A stretch of DNA of 48,003 bases from Myxococcaceae bacterium (GTDB lineage Bacteria > Myxococcota > Myxococcia > Myxococcales > Myxococcaceae): positions 1-48,003 of the forward strand of contig JAIBBR010000023.1 in NCBI GenBank assembly GCA_019694575.1. Reading direction: 5' to 3'. Of the stretch, positions 20,624-29,440 are shown piece after piece; the first letter of the stretch is position 1, and each line of letters begins with the position of its first letter. The notes below the pieces were generated by a model. That model was not told where the DNA came from. It was given only the letters and a program-made list of their open reading frames with translations, and did no database searches. Position numbers and translations under genes: made by a program.

Positions 20624-21451
20624 TTACCCGAGCAGCTTGAGGGCGATTTGCGGCATTTGGTTGGCTTGCGCGAGCACCGACACACCGGCTTGCATCAACA
20701 CCTGCGAGCGGGCCATGCGCGAGGTCTCTTCAGCCACGTCGACGTCGCGAATACGGCTGTTCGCGGCCGAGAGGTTTTCAGAGGCGGTTTGAATCGTCGA
20801 AACCACTGACGTCAAGCGGTTGCCGACGGCGCCAAAACCAGCGCGGGCGTTCGAAACGTCTTCGAGCGCAGAGTCGACCAACGCGAGCGCCGCTTGCGCA
20901 CCGCCTTGGGCCGACAGATCGATACCGTCGACGCCCAAGGTGGCCGAGGTCGCGTCAACGGTCGAGACGGCGATCTGATCGTTCGCTGGCGTGTTGCGAA
21001 TACCGACCTGGAACGTCAGGCTGGTCGCGGTGGAGTTCAACAGCGAGGTGCCGTTGTACTCAGCCGCGTTGGCGATACGATCGATTTCGGTGATCAGCGC
21101 GGTGGCTTCTGACTGAATGTACGCCCGCTCGGTGTCGCCCACGCCGCTCGAAGCAGACTGCATGCCCAGCTCGCGCAGGCGGCTCAAGATGTTGCTGGTT
21201 TCGTTCAATGCACCTTCAGCGGTCTGCACGAGCGAAAGGCCGTCTTGCGCGTTGCGTGACGCTTGGTTGTACGAGCGAATCTGCGCTTCGAGGTTCACGC
21301 TGATACCGAGGCCGGCAGCGTCGTCGCCGGCTTTGGTAATGCGAAAACCTGAAGACAAACGCGACATCGACGACGACATCATCGCGTCGGTTTGGAACAA
21401 GTTACGTTGCGCATTCAGCGACGCAACGTTGGTACGAATCGTCATTGCCAT
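20624..21451 (-). CDS. fliC: Flagellin
   Basis: A 275-residue flagellin, near the small end for the family. The D0/D1 N-terminal region is canonical (MTIRTNVASLNAQRNL, SRLSSGFRITKAGDDAAGLGIS), as is the C-terminal region ending in QVLMQAGVSVLAQANQMPQIALKLLG. The variable central domain is short (about residues 140-185), so the filament surface should be simple. AGAGGG lies seven bases before the ATG. A sigma-28 promoter sits directly upstream. Only one flagellin gene is present in the window. Confidence 0.98.
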   Translation of the reverse strand: MAMTIRTNVASLNAQRNLFQTDAMMSSSMSRLSSGFRITKAGDDAAGLGISVNLEAQIRSYNQASRNAQDGLSLVQTAEGALNETSNILSRLRELGMQSASSGVGDTERAYIQSEATALITEIDRIANAAEYNGTSLLNSTATSLTFQVGIRNTPANDQIAVSTVDATSATLGVDGIDLSAQGGAQAALALVDSALEDVSNARAGFGAVGNRLTSVVSTIQTASENLSAANSRIRDVDVAEETSRMARSQVLMQAGVSVLAQANQMPQIALKLLG

Positions 21452-21505
21452 GGTGCTTCCCTCTTTGCTTTAGGTGGGCGAACCCCATGTTCGCCTCCAC
21501 TGATT

Positions 21506-21532
21506 TTGTCGGCACGGGCTGGCTAACTCTTA
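21506..21532 (-). promoter_or_regulatory. Sigma-28 (FliA) promoter of flagellin
   Basis: On the minus strand TAAGAGTT, then exactly 11 bases, then GCCGACAA, compared with the sigma-28 consensus TAAAGTTT-N11-GCCGATAA (5 of 8 and 7 of 8 matches). The -10 box is about 55 bases from the flagellin start. The -35 box overlaps the stop codon of the upstream cyclase-like gene, so flagellin can be expressed separately from the flgF-flgL operon. Confidence 0.75.
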
Positions 21533-23815
21533 AGTCCCCGAAACAAGTCGGACATGGGCCCACAAACGGCGAACCGCGACAGAACGCGCGTACAGCGTCG
21601 CCAAGCTGTCAGACGAAACACGTACATCGACCGCCACCTTGTCTACCCGCAGGTAGCCGGTAAGCCCGTCGGGCCACCGGGCCAAAATCGACTGCGCCGC
21701 GGCGCTCCAGCCCAGGGGTAAATGGGCTCCGAAGCGCTCCCCGAAAAGCTCGACCGTCAACCCGAACGGCAGGCGACCGTACACACTGACGCCAATTTCT
21801 TCGGGCGCTTCGCCCGCGGCGCGCTCGACCGCGGTCACCAAGTCGGGCGTGGCACGAACTGACAGCAAGCGCGGCTGAAAACCTTCATGCAGCAAGGCTT
21901 GCGCCCCCGCCAAGTGACGCTCCAGCCACCGCACCGGCACGTCTTCGCGCAGCCGCCAGCCTTGCGAGTCGGTGTAAAGCAGGCAGGCCCAGTTGTCTTC
22001 GCGCAGCCAGGCCAGACATTCGACATTGTTGGGGTTGTTGAGCGCCCAACGTTTGGCCGTCACCACGCCGCCGAAGTCAGGCGCTTCGGGGTCTAAAGCG
22101 TAGCGGCGGGGGCGCGCGGTGAAAGCGCCGACGCTGCTCCAGCGATGGTCGCCGTCGAGCCACCAGAGCACACGGCCTCCGGCTTCGATGGCCAGGGGCA
22201 ACTCTTGCGCGCCGGGCCGGCAAAAGCGGGCCAACCGCGCCAACCGCGCCACCGCTGGCTGCGCTCCGGGCACGGCGAGGGCCACGTCAATCATGGTGCC
22301 GCGCATCGCCTCGAGGGCCACTTTCTCAACCGTCGGCGTGGGCCCCAACCGGCTCGCCGCCGGCCGGCTGCCCGGAGTCAACGTCACCACCAGCGCTTCG
22401 GTGAGCGCGAGCGAGCGGTCTTTGCCCCGGTTTAAGGGATCATAAGGAGGCCCCACGGCTTCACGCCGGCCCACCGCCAGCAACAACGTGCGCCGCTCGA
22501 GAGGTTGCCCAAAACGGCGCAACAGCGGCCGCCACTCTTCGGGCGCTACGCTCTGTGCCACCGCCGCTCCGAGCGTTTGCGCCACCAAAAAAAGTGCCCG
22601 GCCCCACGCCTGCTCGACCGTTCGGCCACGGCCCAGCACCGCGCCCTGCACTTCGCGCACTTCGACTGTGTTGCCTTGCGTCACCACCTGCAGCGGCTCG
22701 GGCCCGGTTTTCAGCTGCGGCTTGAGCGCCTTTTCCAACGCGGGCAAAAAAAATGTGGGTACGCCCACGCCCAACCAGGCGCGGTGCAAATAGCGGCGCA
22801 GCGGGCCAAGGACGGCGCGCGGCACCCGCCGGGCTTCACGCAACGCCAACAGCGTCAGCTCACGCGCCAGCCGCAACACGTTTTCGACGTCGCTGGTAAT
22901 TTCTAATTCGAGAGGCACCGTCGACAGCACCCGGCGGTTTCCCGGTGAGGCGAGCAACCGGCCCGCCCACGCTTGGGTGGCCGTCGAAGCCGAAAGCGTC
23001 GCCAGCAGCTCGAAGGCAAGGCGCGGCCGGGGCAACCCGGGTGACAACCACACCGCGCAAAAGAGCTCGGGGTCGGCGATTGACAGCGCGGCGCGACCTT
23101 CAATGGCGGCCAGGTTCAACGCGTCGAGCAAGGCCTGAAACGGCGCCGGCACGCCTCGCGCGGCGAAGGGCAACAACAACGCCCGGGTGAGCTCGGTCGG
23201 CGCCCATTGCCACAACCCAGCCAAAGGCGGTGTGTCGTCGGGCGATTCACCTGCACGCCGCGCGGCTGCCCAGAATGAAGCCGGCAAGCGGCCCGCAACC
23301 ACCGCGCCGAAACAGAGCACCCGCGCCCAGTCGACGCGAGAAGGTGCGTTGGGCCACGGCGTCACCCGCGTTGACACTCCGGCTTGGGTGAGCAACGCTT
23401 CAGCCGCTTCGAGCCGCGCCATGGCCCGTTCACGCTCGCGCTGGCCCAGATCGCCCGCCCAACACACCCAAGCGTCGAAGCCCCCTTCGCGCGGTGCCGC
23501 GAACAAAGCGGCGATGACCCGACGGCCACGCTGCATGCCGCTGGCGGTCGGCAAATCGAACGCGCGGGCCAGGGCGCCCCACTTCTTGCCCGCCTTCTGC
23601 CCTTCGATGCCGGGCGCGTCGCTTTTCAGCTCGCGGCGAGGAAAAGTGGCGTGGAGCAAGGCCGGCAAGAACGACAGCGCCTCGGCGTGCCGCTTGGGCA
23701 ACGTGGCCAAGAGCCAGCGGGTACGTCGACGCAACAGCGCAGAAAGGCGCCGTGCTTCGTGAGCACCCGAATCACCCCGGGCGCCACCCACTGGCGAAGC
23801 GAGCGCGAGCCTCAT
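21530..23815 (-). CDS. Class I adenylate cyclase-like protein, probably catalytically degenerate
   Basis: A 761-residue protein four bases downstream of flgL and directly upstream of flagellin. I see by-eye similarity to enterobacterial CyaA (class I adenylate cyclase): FLPALLHATFP (49-59) against LLPTLLHYHHP; FDAWVC (113-118) against LDIWVC, followed by a helix rich in Arg/Glu and then GVSTRV against GVEVSF; and GLWQW (200-204) against SLWQL. In CyaA the SDLDIWV segment carries two metal-binding Asp. Here the first is Gly112, the second survives as Asp114, and the upstream GS motif of the nucleotidyltransferase fold is not evident. cAMP synthesis is therefore doubtful. No signal peptide or TM segment is seen. 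The assignment depends on a remembered alignment and needs profile confirmation. An alternative is an unrelated large flagellar-locus protein. Confidence 0.5.
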   Translation of the reverse strand: MRLALASPVGGARGDSGAHEARRLSALLRRRTRWLLATLPKRHAEALSFLPALLHATFPRRELKSDAPGIEGQKAGKKWGALARAFDLPTASGMQRGRRVIAALFAAPREGGFDAWVCWAGDLGQRERERAMARLEAAEALLTQAGVSTRVTPWPNAPSRVDWARVLCFGAVVAGRLPASFWAAARRAGESPDDTPPLAGLWQWAPTELTRALLLPFAARGVPAPFQALLDALNLAAIEGRAALSIADPELFCAVWLSPGLPRPRLAFELLATLSASTATQAWAGRLLASPGNRRVLSTVPLELEITSDVENVLRLARELTLLALREARRVPRAVLGPLRRYLHRAWLGVGVPTFFLPALEKALKPQLKTGPEPLQVVTQGNTVEVREVQGAVLGRGRTVEQAWGRALFLVAQTLGAAVAQSVAPEEWRPLLRRFGQPLERRTLLLAVGRREAVGPPYDPLNRGKDRSLALTEALVVTLTPGSRPAASRLGPTPTVEKVALEAMRGTMIDVALAVPGAQPAVARLARLARFCRPGAQELPLAIEAGGRVLWWLDGDHRWSSVGAFTARPRRYALDPEAPDFGGVVTAKRWALNNPNNVECLAWLREDNWACLLYTDSQGWRLREDVPVRWLERHLAGAQALLHEGFQPRLLSVRATPDLVTAVERAAGEAPEEIGVSVYGRLPFGLTVELFGERFGAHLPLGWSAAAQSILARWPDGLTGYLRVDKVAVDVRVSSDSLATLYARSVAVRRLWAHVRLVSGT

Positions 23816-23819
23816 CGCC

Positions 23820-24701
23820 TTACAGTTTGTCGAGCAAAGTGAGCTTGAAGCTGCGCGCCGCCGCGGTCATCGACGCGTCGAGGGCACGTTCGGCCAGCGC
23901 GAGCCTGCTGGCGGCGTCGACCAAGTCGGTCTCTGACAAATGCGAAATTTCGGTCACTTCGGCGTCACGGCCGCTGCGGCCCGCTTCAGCTGCCGCGTCG
24001 AGCACTGTCATCGATGAACCGAGGCGCGAACGGCCCGCCGCCAATTGGCTGATACCGGTGTCGAAGTCGTTCAAGGTCGCGGCCACGGCGGCGCGGTTGC
24101 CTGAAGTGAGCGCCGTCGAGAGCGCCTGGAGCGAAGCAAAAATATCGACGCCTCCGGCGGTGCCTTTGATCACCACGTCGGCGCGCACCGACGCGTCTTG
24201 CAAAATGCCGGGAGCCAGCTCGACACGCCGCACGCCGGTGTCGCCTACGTAATTGCCCGTCGCGTCGAAAGGCGGCGTGGAATCTAAATTGCCGCCGAAA
24301 ATGTAGCGGTTGCCCACGCGGCGGTTCATCAAACCAACCACGCTGTGCAACAAGCCATCGACTTCGGCGGCGGCGGCGGCGCGCTCATTGGCTGAATAGC
24401 TGTCATTCGAGAGCTGCACCGCCAGCTCACGCGCTCGGCTGAGGGCGTTGGTTGCCCCTTCGAGCGCTCCGTCGGCCGACGCCAATTCGTCTGACGCGCG
24501 CTGCGCGGTTTGCACGATGGCGGCGAAACGGGTGGCTGCCACCCGGTGGGTGACAATCAAACCGGCCGCGGTGGGGTCATCAGCGGGGTGCGTCACCCGC
24601 ATGCCGGTGCCCACTTCATCTGAAACCGCTTGCGCCCGCTCTTTCGCTGCCCCCGCATGGGCGCCTGCTTGCCGAAACACCATTTGGTCAGTGACGCGCA
24701 T
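23820..24701 (-). CDS. flgL: Hook-filament junction protein FlgL
   Basis: A 293-residue protein (HAP3). The N-terminus MRVTDQMVFRQ and the helical SADGALEGATNALSRARELAVQ region match FlgL. NRRVGNRYIFGG is the family-typical turn into the central domain. The ATG at 24701 has AGGGGGG five bases upstream. A longer GTG start would overlap flgK. It joins FlgK to flagellin. Confidence 0.93.
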   Translation of the reverse strand: MRVTDQMVFRQAGAHAGAAKERAQAVSDEVGTGMRVTHPADDPTAAGLIVTHRVAATRFAAIVQTAQRASDELASADGALEGATNALSRARELAVQLSNDSYSANERAAAAAEVDGLLHSVVGLMNRRVGNRYIFGGNLDSTPPFDATGNYVGDTGVRRVELAPGILQDASVRADVVIKGTAGGVDIFASLQALSTALTSGNRAAVAATLNDFDTGISQLAAGRSRLGSSMTVLDAAAEAGRSGRDAEVTEISHLSETDLVDAASRLALAERALDASMTAAARSFKLTLLDKL

Positions 24702-24712
24702 ATTCGCCCCCC

Positions 24713-26119
24713 TCACTTCAGCGACATCAAAGTCTCTAAGAGCTCGTCGGTGGTCTTCATGACCTTCATCACCGCTTCGTAGCCACGCTGCGCTTTGGTC
24801 AGGTTGATCATCTCTTCGTCGATTGACACGCCCGACACCGAATCGCGCATCGCCTCGAGGTTCGAGAGCACCGCCCCGTCATGCTCGAAGGCCGCCTGCG
24901 CGCCCGACGCCGCCGAGCCGAAACGGGTGATCAACGCCGACAAGCTGGCCGTGGCGTCGCCGCCCGTCGAGAGCAGCTGGCTCTCGGTGGCAATCAGGCT
25001 CATCAGATTGTCGGCATCTCCCGGCAAGGTGGTACCCGACGAAGCGGCCGCCAAGGTGCGCGCGTCAGCCAAAGCCGTGGCGTCGACTTGAATATTCGCG
25101 GCCGCGCCTTCGGCGGTGGCCCCCACGGTGAGCAAGTCGCGGCCATTCACGCCGTCGAGGCCGTAGCCTGCGCGGTGCACCGTGTTGATCGCGCCCGCCA
25201 AGTCGAAGGCCAGCGTGTCGACGTCGCGCTCGGCCGAAGCCAACGCGCCATCACGTGCGTCGAGTGCGCCACCCATCGCCCCGCCCAACGCGCCCGTTGC
25301 CAATGTTTGGGGGCCGGTACCGTCAGCCAAGGTAAGCCGCACGCTCGAATGACCGCGGTTGGCGGCGTTGGGCTGGGTTGAGAGCGTGGCCGAACGGGTA
25401 CCGCTGACCAGCGCCGCGCCCGAAGCCAGCGCCATGCTCACATTGCCCTGGGCGTCAGGCACCGGTACCGCTCCAGTCAAGGTGCTGAGCTGATCTTGCA
25501 CTTTCTGGCGGGCGTCGAGCAGATCGTTGGGAGCGCCTCCCGCCGCACGTTCTACCGCGATGCGGCGGTTCAAGTCGGCCATCGACGCCGCGAGACTGTT
25601 CACCTGCTGCGTTTGCCCCTCGAGCTGCGCGTCGATGCCGCTGCGCGCCGACGACAAGCCGCCGGCGGTGCGTTGAAACGCCAAGGTCAGCGCCCGGGTC
25701 GACGCCACGGCCGCTTCACGCGAGCCTAAGTCAGAAGGGTTTTGCGACAGCGTGCGCAGTGACGCGTAGAAGTCGCCCAGTGCCGCGGTGAGGCCCGCTC
25801 CCGCGTCAGGGTCGAGCACCGACACTGACGACAACGCCGAAGTCTGTGCTTCTGAGCGCGACTGTTGAGCCAACGCGGCCGGCAACTGCGCCTCTAAAAA
25901 GCGATCGCGCGACTGGCTCACCGTGAGCAGCGACACGCCGCGGCCAATGAAGGCCCCCGCGAGCCGTTCGGCCGGCAGCACCGCTTCGAGCTCGGCGCGT
26001 TGGCGCGCGTAACCTGGGGTGTTGGCGTTTGACAGGTTGTTGCTCGCCGTGGCCGCGGCGCCGCGGTGGGCCCCCAGACTGCTGGCCGCTTGCGACAACA
26101 GTGCGAGAAGGTCAGCCAT
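24713..26119 (-). CDS. flgK: Hook-filament junction protein FlgK
   Basis: A 468-residue protein (HAP1). The N-terminal rod/hook signature ATASNNLSNANTPGYARQ is present, and the C-terminus has GVSIDEEMINLTKAQRGYEAVMKVMKTTDELLETL as expected. Ala content is high throughout. It lies between flgN and flgL in the usual flgM-flgN-flgK-flgL order. Confidence 0.95.
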   Translation of the reverse strand: MADLLALLSQAASSLGAHRGAAATASNNLSNANTPGYARQRAELEAVLPAERLAGAFIGRGVSLLTVSQSRDRFLEAQLPAALAQQSRSEAQTSALSSVSVLDPDAGAGLTAALGDFYASLRTLSQNPSDLGSREAAVASTRALTLAFQRTAGGLSSARSGIDAQLEGQTQQVNSLAASMADLNRRIAVERAAGGAPNDLLDARQKVQDQLSTLTGAVPVPDAQGNVSMALASGAALVSGTRSATLSTQPNAANRGHSSVRLTLADGTGPQTLATGALGGAMGGALDARDGALASAERDVDTLAFDLAGAINTVHRAGYGLDGVNGRDLLTVGATAEGAAANIQVDATALADARTLAAASSGTTLPGDADNLMSLIATESQLLSTGGDATASLSALITRFGSAASGAQAAFEHDGAVLSNLEAMRDSVSGVSIDEEMINLTKAQRGYEAVMKVMKTTDELLETLMSLK

Positions 26120-26125
26120 CGCTTT

Positions 26126-26602
26126 TTAAGCCCTCGTTGAAACAGTCGCCGACAGCGCACCAGCCGCCGCTTGTTGACCTTGAGGCCCGTAGCTGGCCGC
26201 CTTTGGTACCACCGCGGCCAAGTAGCTGCGCACGACGCTCAAGGTGCGTTCACCCAACGAGCGGTTGAGCGCGTCGAGCTCGGCCAAGGTCGACGACAGC
26301 AGGCGCACTTGCGCCAGCACGCCTGACAGTTGCGCGGCCTCAGTGGGCACCTGGGCCGCCAAGGCAGGCAGCGTCACCTCGGTGAGTGAGAGCCGCTTCG
26401 CGGCGCCGGCCAAGTCGCGCTGCAACGCACGCTGCAAAGCAACGCAGGCAATGTTGAAGCCGTCGCGAAGCGCGGCCCGCCGCAACAACGCTTCACCGTC
26501 GAGGTTGCGCAGCAACAGGCGTTCTTCGCGCGCTCGTTCGACTTCAGACACCAACGCGTCTTTCAGCTTCTCGGCGGTCGCGATGGCGGGAGTGAGCTCC
26601 AT
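26126..26602 (-). CDS. flgN: FlgN-like export chaperone for FlgK/FlgL
   Basis: A 158-residue helical protein with an N-terminal coiled-coil (KLKDALVSEVERAREERLLL) and the LNRSLGERTLSVVRSYLA segment typical of FlgN. It sits between flgM and flgK, as in most flagellar loci. FlgN holds FlgK and FlgL for export. The sequence is divergent, so the call rests on pattern plus position. Confidence 0.8.
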   Translation of the reverse strand: MELTPAIATAEKLKDALVSEVERAREERLLLRNLDGEALLRRAALRDGFNIACVALQRALQRDLAGAAKRLSLTEVTLPALAAQVPTEAAQLSGVLAQVRLLSSTLAELDALNRSLGERTLSVVRSYLAAVVPKAASYGPQGQQAAAGALSATVSTRA

Positions 26603-26620
26603 AAAGTCTCTCTTAAAAGG

Positions 26621-26911
26621 CTAAGGAGGCAACATCGCCTGAATGCGTGCGTCGAGCTCGGCGGCTTCGAGAATGCGCTGCGCCACTTGGCTGGCCGACG
26701 GCTTGAAGGTGCCGTTGCGAACCGCTGCTTCGATCGCGACCAAGTGAGCCGCCCGTGAGGCGCCCGAGCTCGTCTTCGCTTGAGAGATCGCCGCATCGAC
26801 TTCGCGGGTGTTCTCTAAAGTAACCACGTCGTGTTTTTCGGCCTGGGGTGACGCCGCGTCGGCCTTGACGGGGCGCAAGGGGCTGATTTCCTTCGGTTCG
26901 TTCACTTTCAT
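26621..26911 (-). CDS. flgM: Anti-sigma-28 factor FlgM
   Basis: A 96-residue protein. The C-terminal half IEAAVRNGTFKPSASQVAQRIL matches the conserved FlgM sigma-binding motif (I..G.Y.....IA..LL). FlgM holds FliA inactive until the hook is complete and is then exported, releasing late transcription. The N-terminal half is polar and probably disordered, as in the family. Confidence 0.92.
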   Translation of the reverse strand: MKVNEPKEISPLRPVKADAASPQAEKHDVVTLENTREVDAAISQAKTSSGASRAAHLVAIEAAVRNGTFKPSASQVAQRILEAAELDARIQAMLPP

Positions 26912-26940
26912 CGTGATCTCGATGGCAAAGGGGCTTTCCT

Positions 26941-27636
26941 TCAGCGTTCATCGGCACGACCTCCATAAATCTTAAACGCCCGTGTCGGATTGACGGGCCG
27001 GTTGCCCACACGCACCTCGAAGTGCAGGTGATCACCCGTGGCTCTGCCACTGTGTCCTACCTGGGCCACCGGCTGCCCCTTTTCAACCCGGTCACCTTCG
27101 TTCACCAGCAGGGCCGAAGCGTGGGCGTACAACGTGGTGACCCCGTCGCCGTGATCAACCTCAACCGCGAAGCCGTAGCCGTCACGGGGGCCCGCGCGCC
27201 GAACCACTCCACCCGCGGCCGCCAAAACCGGGCTGCCTTCAGCCGCGGCAATGTCGACGCCAGAGTGCTTGCGCTCCACACCGTCAAAAGGGTCGGCCCG
27301 GGTACCATACGCGCTGCTGATTCGCGCATCGGCGGCCACCAAACGGGTGAGCGCCAAGGCCTGCGGGGGCACAGGCGGAGGAGCCGCTGGTGGCCCTGCG
27401 TGCAACGACGGCTCCAGCGATTTCGCCAACCCCAACCCACCCGACTGGCTGACCGCTTCGGCCAGCGTTTCGACGAAGAGATCGACATGCAACGATGAAC
27501 CGGCGCTGTCGCTGCCCTTGAAAGCGCCACTGGCTTTCAACATTTGCTTGAGCACCAACGCTTCAAGCTGCTTCGCCACCTGCTCAGTGTCGTTGCCCGC
27601 CGCCCTGACGTCAGAGAAGCCTTGAACGAAGCTCAT
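26941..27636 (-). CDS. flgJ: FlgJ-like rod-binding protein fused to an M23 metallopeptidase
   Basis: A 231-residue protein in two parts. Residues about 10-75 match the FlgJ rod-binding domain (AKQLEALVLKQMLKA, SGGLGLAKSL). After a Pro-rich linker (80-93), residues about 105-225 are an M23 endopeptidase with zinc ligands His124 and Asp128 in HSGVD, and HLH (His203, His205), plus His172 in LYAH. Gammaproteobacterial FlgJ instead carries a GH73 muramidase. The fusion should cut peptide cross-links in peptidoglycan for rod passage. The ATG at 27636 overlaps the flgI stop by one base. No signal peptide is seen, so export through the flagellar apparatus is likely. Confidence 0.9.
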   Translation of the reverse strand: MSFVQGFSDVRAAGNDTEQVAKQLEALVLKQMLKASGAFKGSDSAGSSLHVDLFVETLAEAVSQSGGLGLAKSLEPSLHAGPPAAPPPVPPQALALTRLVAADARISSAYGTRADPFDGVERKHSGVDIAAAEGSPVLAAAGGVVRRAGPRDGYGFAVEVDHGDGVTTLYAHASALLVNEGDRVEKGQPVAQVGHSGRATGDHLHFEVRVGNRPVNPTRAFKIYGGRADER

Positions 27637-28742
27637 CAAATCACCTCGAGCTCAGCGTCGAGCGCGCCGGCTGCGTCGAGCGCTTGAAAAATAGAGACCA
27701 GATCGCGAGGGGTGGCGCCGAGCGCGTTGAGCGCCTTCACCAAGTCTTCAACGGTGCTGGTGCCCGGCAGTTTGACGAGCGCGCTCTTCGTCTCTTGCGC
27801 CGACACTTCGCCCGTCGTCGTCACCACGGTGTCTGCGCGCCTCGAAAACGGAGCAGGCTGCGACACTTCGGGCCGCGCGGCGATAGAAACCTGCAGGCCA
27901 CCGTGCGCCACCGCCGCCGGGCGAATGCGCACGTGCTCGCCGGCCACCACGGTGCCGGTGCGTTCGCTGACCACGACTTTGGCGCGTTGATCAGCTTCGA
28001 CTTCGAGCGCTTCGAGCTTGGCGACCAGCGCAATGGGGTTGCTCTTGAATTCTTCAGGCGGAGTGATTTCGACCGACGCGGGGTCAGCCGCGCGCGCCGC
28101 CCCCGCGCCGAGGGCCTGCTCGACCGCCGCGGCGACACGGCTGGCGGTGGTGAAGTCGGGGCGCTTCAACCCCAGCACCACCGGGCCTTTGCTGAGCTCT
28201 GCGGCGACCGCTTTTTCTACCGTGGCGCCCGACGGCACCCGGCCGGCGGTGGTTTGGTTTTTGCGCTGCAGCGAGCCGAAGGCCGCCACTTCGTAGCCGC
28301 CCACCTGCACCGAGCCCTGCGCCAGCGCATAGACCGCGCCGTCGGCTCCGGTGAGCGGGGTGAGCAGCAGCACGCCTCCCGCCAGTGAGCGGGCGTTGCC
28401 CATAGAGCTCACCTGTACATCGAGCCGGCTGCCGGGCCGCGAAAAAGTCGGCAAGCGCGCAGTCACCATGACCGCGGCGACGTTGCGTGAACGAATTTCG
28501 CGCGCGTCGACCCTGATGCCCAGCCGGCCCAACATGCCGCTGAGCGACTGGCTGGTGAAAAACACTTGCTCGCTGTCACCGGTGCCGGCCAAGCCCATGA
28601 CCAGGCCGTAACCGTAGAGCTCGTTGTCACGCATGCCTTGCACGGTGACCAATTCTTTCAAGCGTACCGTGGCGGCACCGGCTGAAAGCGGTACGGCCAC
28701 CCAAGCGACGGCGAGCAGCAAAATGGCAGCGCGCATGCCCAT
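27636..28742 (-). CDS. flgI: Flagellar P-ring protein FlgI
   Basis: A 368-residue periplasmic protein with a signal peptide ending near AGAA. ELYGYGLVMGLAGTGDS, SRNVAAVMVTARLP, GGVLLLTPLTGADG and the C-terminal TVEDLVKALNALGATPRDLVSIFQALDAAGAL are typical FlgI. The ATG at 28742 has GAGAGGG six bases upstream and follows flgH by 14 bp. An in-frame start at 28796 would lie inside flgH. Confidence 0.97.
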   Translation of the reverse strand: MGMRAAILLLAVAWVAVPLSAGAATVRLKELVTVQGMRDNELYGYGLVMGLAGTGDSEQVFFTSQSLSGMLGRLGIRVDAREIRSRNVAAVMVTARLPTFSRPGSRLDVQVSSMGNARSLAGGVLLLTPLTGADGAVYALAQGSVQVGGYEVAAFGSLQRKNQTTAGRVPSGATVEKAVAAELSKGPVVLGLKRPDFTTASRVAAAVEQALGAGAARAADPASVEITPPEEFKSNPIALVAKLEALEVEADQRAKVVVSERTGTVVAGEHVRIRPAAVAHGGLQVSIAARPEVSQPAPFSRRADTVVTTTGEVSAQETKSALVKLPGTSTVEDLVKALNALGATPRDLVSIFQALDAAGALDAELEVI

Positions 28743-28756
28743 GAGAAACCCTCTCG

Positions 28757-29440
28757 TCAGAAAGGCCACAGCCAGGTGAAGAAACGTGAGAACCAACCTT
28801 GGCGCTGGTTGTCGGTGAGGTTGCCTTGGCCGGTGAATTCGACTTCGGCGTCGGCGATCATCGAGCTCTTCACGCTGTTTTGTTGATCGATGTCGATCGG
28901 CCGCACCACACCCGAAATATAGAAGTGGTGCTCTTCGGCGTTCACCAGCACCACGCGGTGGCCTTCGACGAAGAGGTTGCCGTTGGGCAACACCTTGCGA
29001 ACCAACGCGGGCACGGTGGCCGTCAGCCGCTCGGTGCGCCGCGTCGAGCCGTCTCCACGAAACGACGACAACGTCGAACCGGTGGCGCCCACGCTGATAT
29101 CAGGGCGGCGTACACCAGCGGCTTGCAGAAAAGCAGTGACGTCGGCGCTGACTTTGCTCTCGCGGCTCAAGTCGGTGTCGGCGTTGCGCGCCGCGTCGGC
29201 CACTTCTTCGACCTTCACCACCACCAGATCGTTTTCGCGCAGCGCGCGGGCGTCGGTGAACAACATGGCGGCGGCCGTGCCGGGCTGCCACAAGCTGCCG
29301 GGCGTGGCGCGGCTCTCTTCTTTGTTGCCTGACGCTTGGTACTGGTAGTCGCGCTTCTTCGGCGTGTACGGCGCGACGTGCGCGGGGCCACAAGCCGACA
29401 TTCCCCACGCCAGGGCGGCAATCACCGAGAGCTTTTTCAT
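28757..29440 (-). CDS. flgH: Flagellar L-ring lipoprotein FlgH
   Basis: A 227-residue outer-membrane lipoprotein with the lipid-accepting Cys17 (MSAC). GSLW, AMLFTDARALRENDLVVVKV, LPNGNLFVEGHRVVLVN and the YISGVVRPIDI segment match FlgH. The ATG at 29440 overlaps the flgA stop as ATGA. The longer in-frame extension upstream has no FlgH character. Confidence 0.96.
   Translation of the reverse strand: MKKLSVIAALAWGMSACGPAHVAPYTPKKRDYQYQASGNKEESRATPGSLWQPGTAAAMLFTDARALRENDLVVVKVEEVADAARNADTDLSRESKVSADVTAFLQAAGVRRPDISVGATGSTLSSFRGDGSTRRTERLTATVPALVRKVLPNGNLFVEGHRVVLVNAEEHHFYISGVVRPIDIDQQNSVKSSMIADAEVEFTGQGNLTDNQRQGWFSRFFTWLWPF

Noticed and set aside
28743-28796. N-terminal extension of FlgI
   Set aside because: The longer frame lies within flgH; the start at 28742 has the better ribosome-binding site and yields a normal signal peptide.
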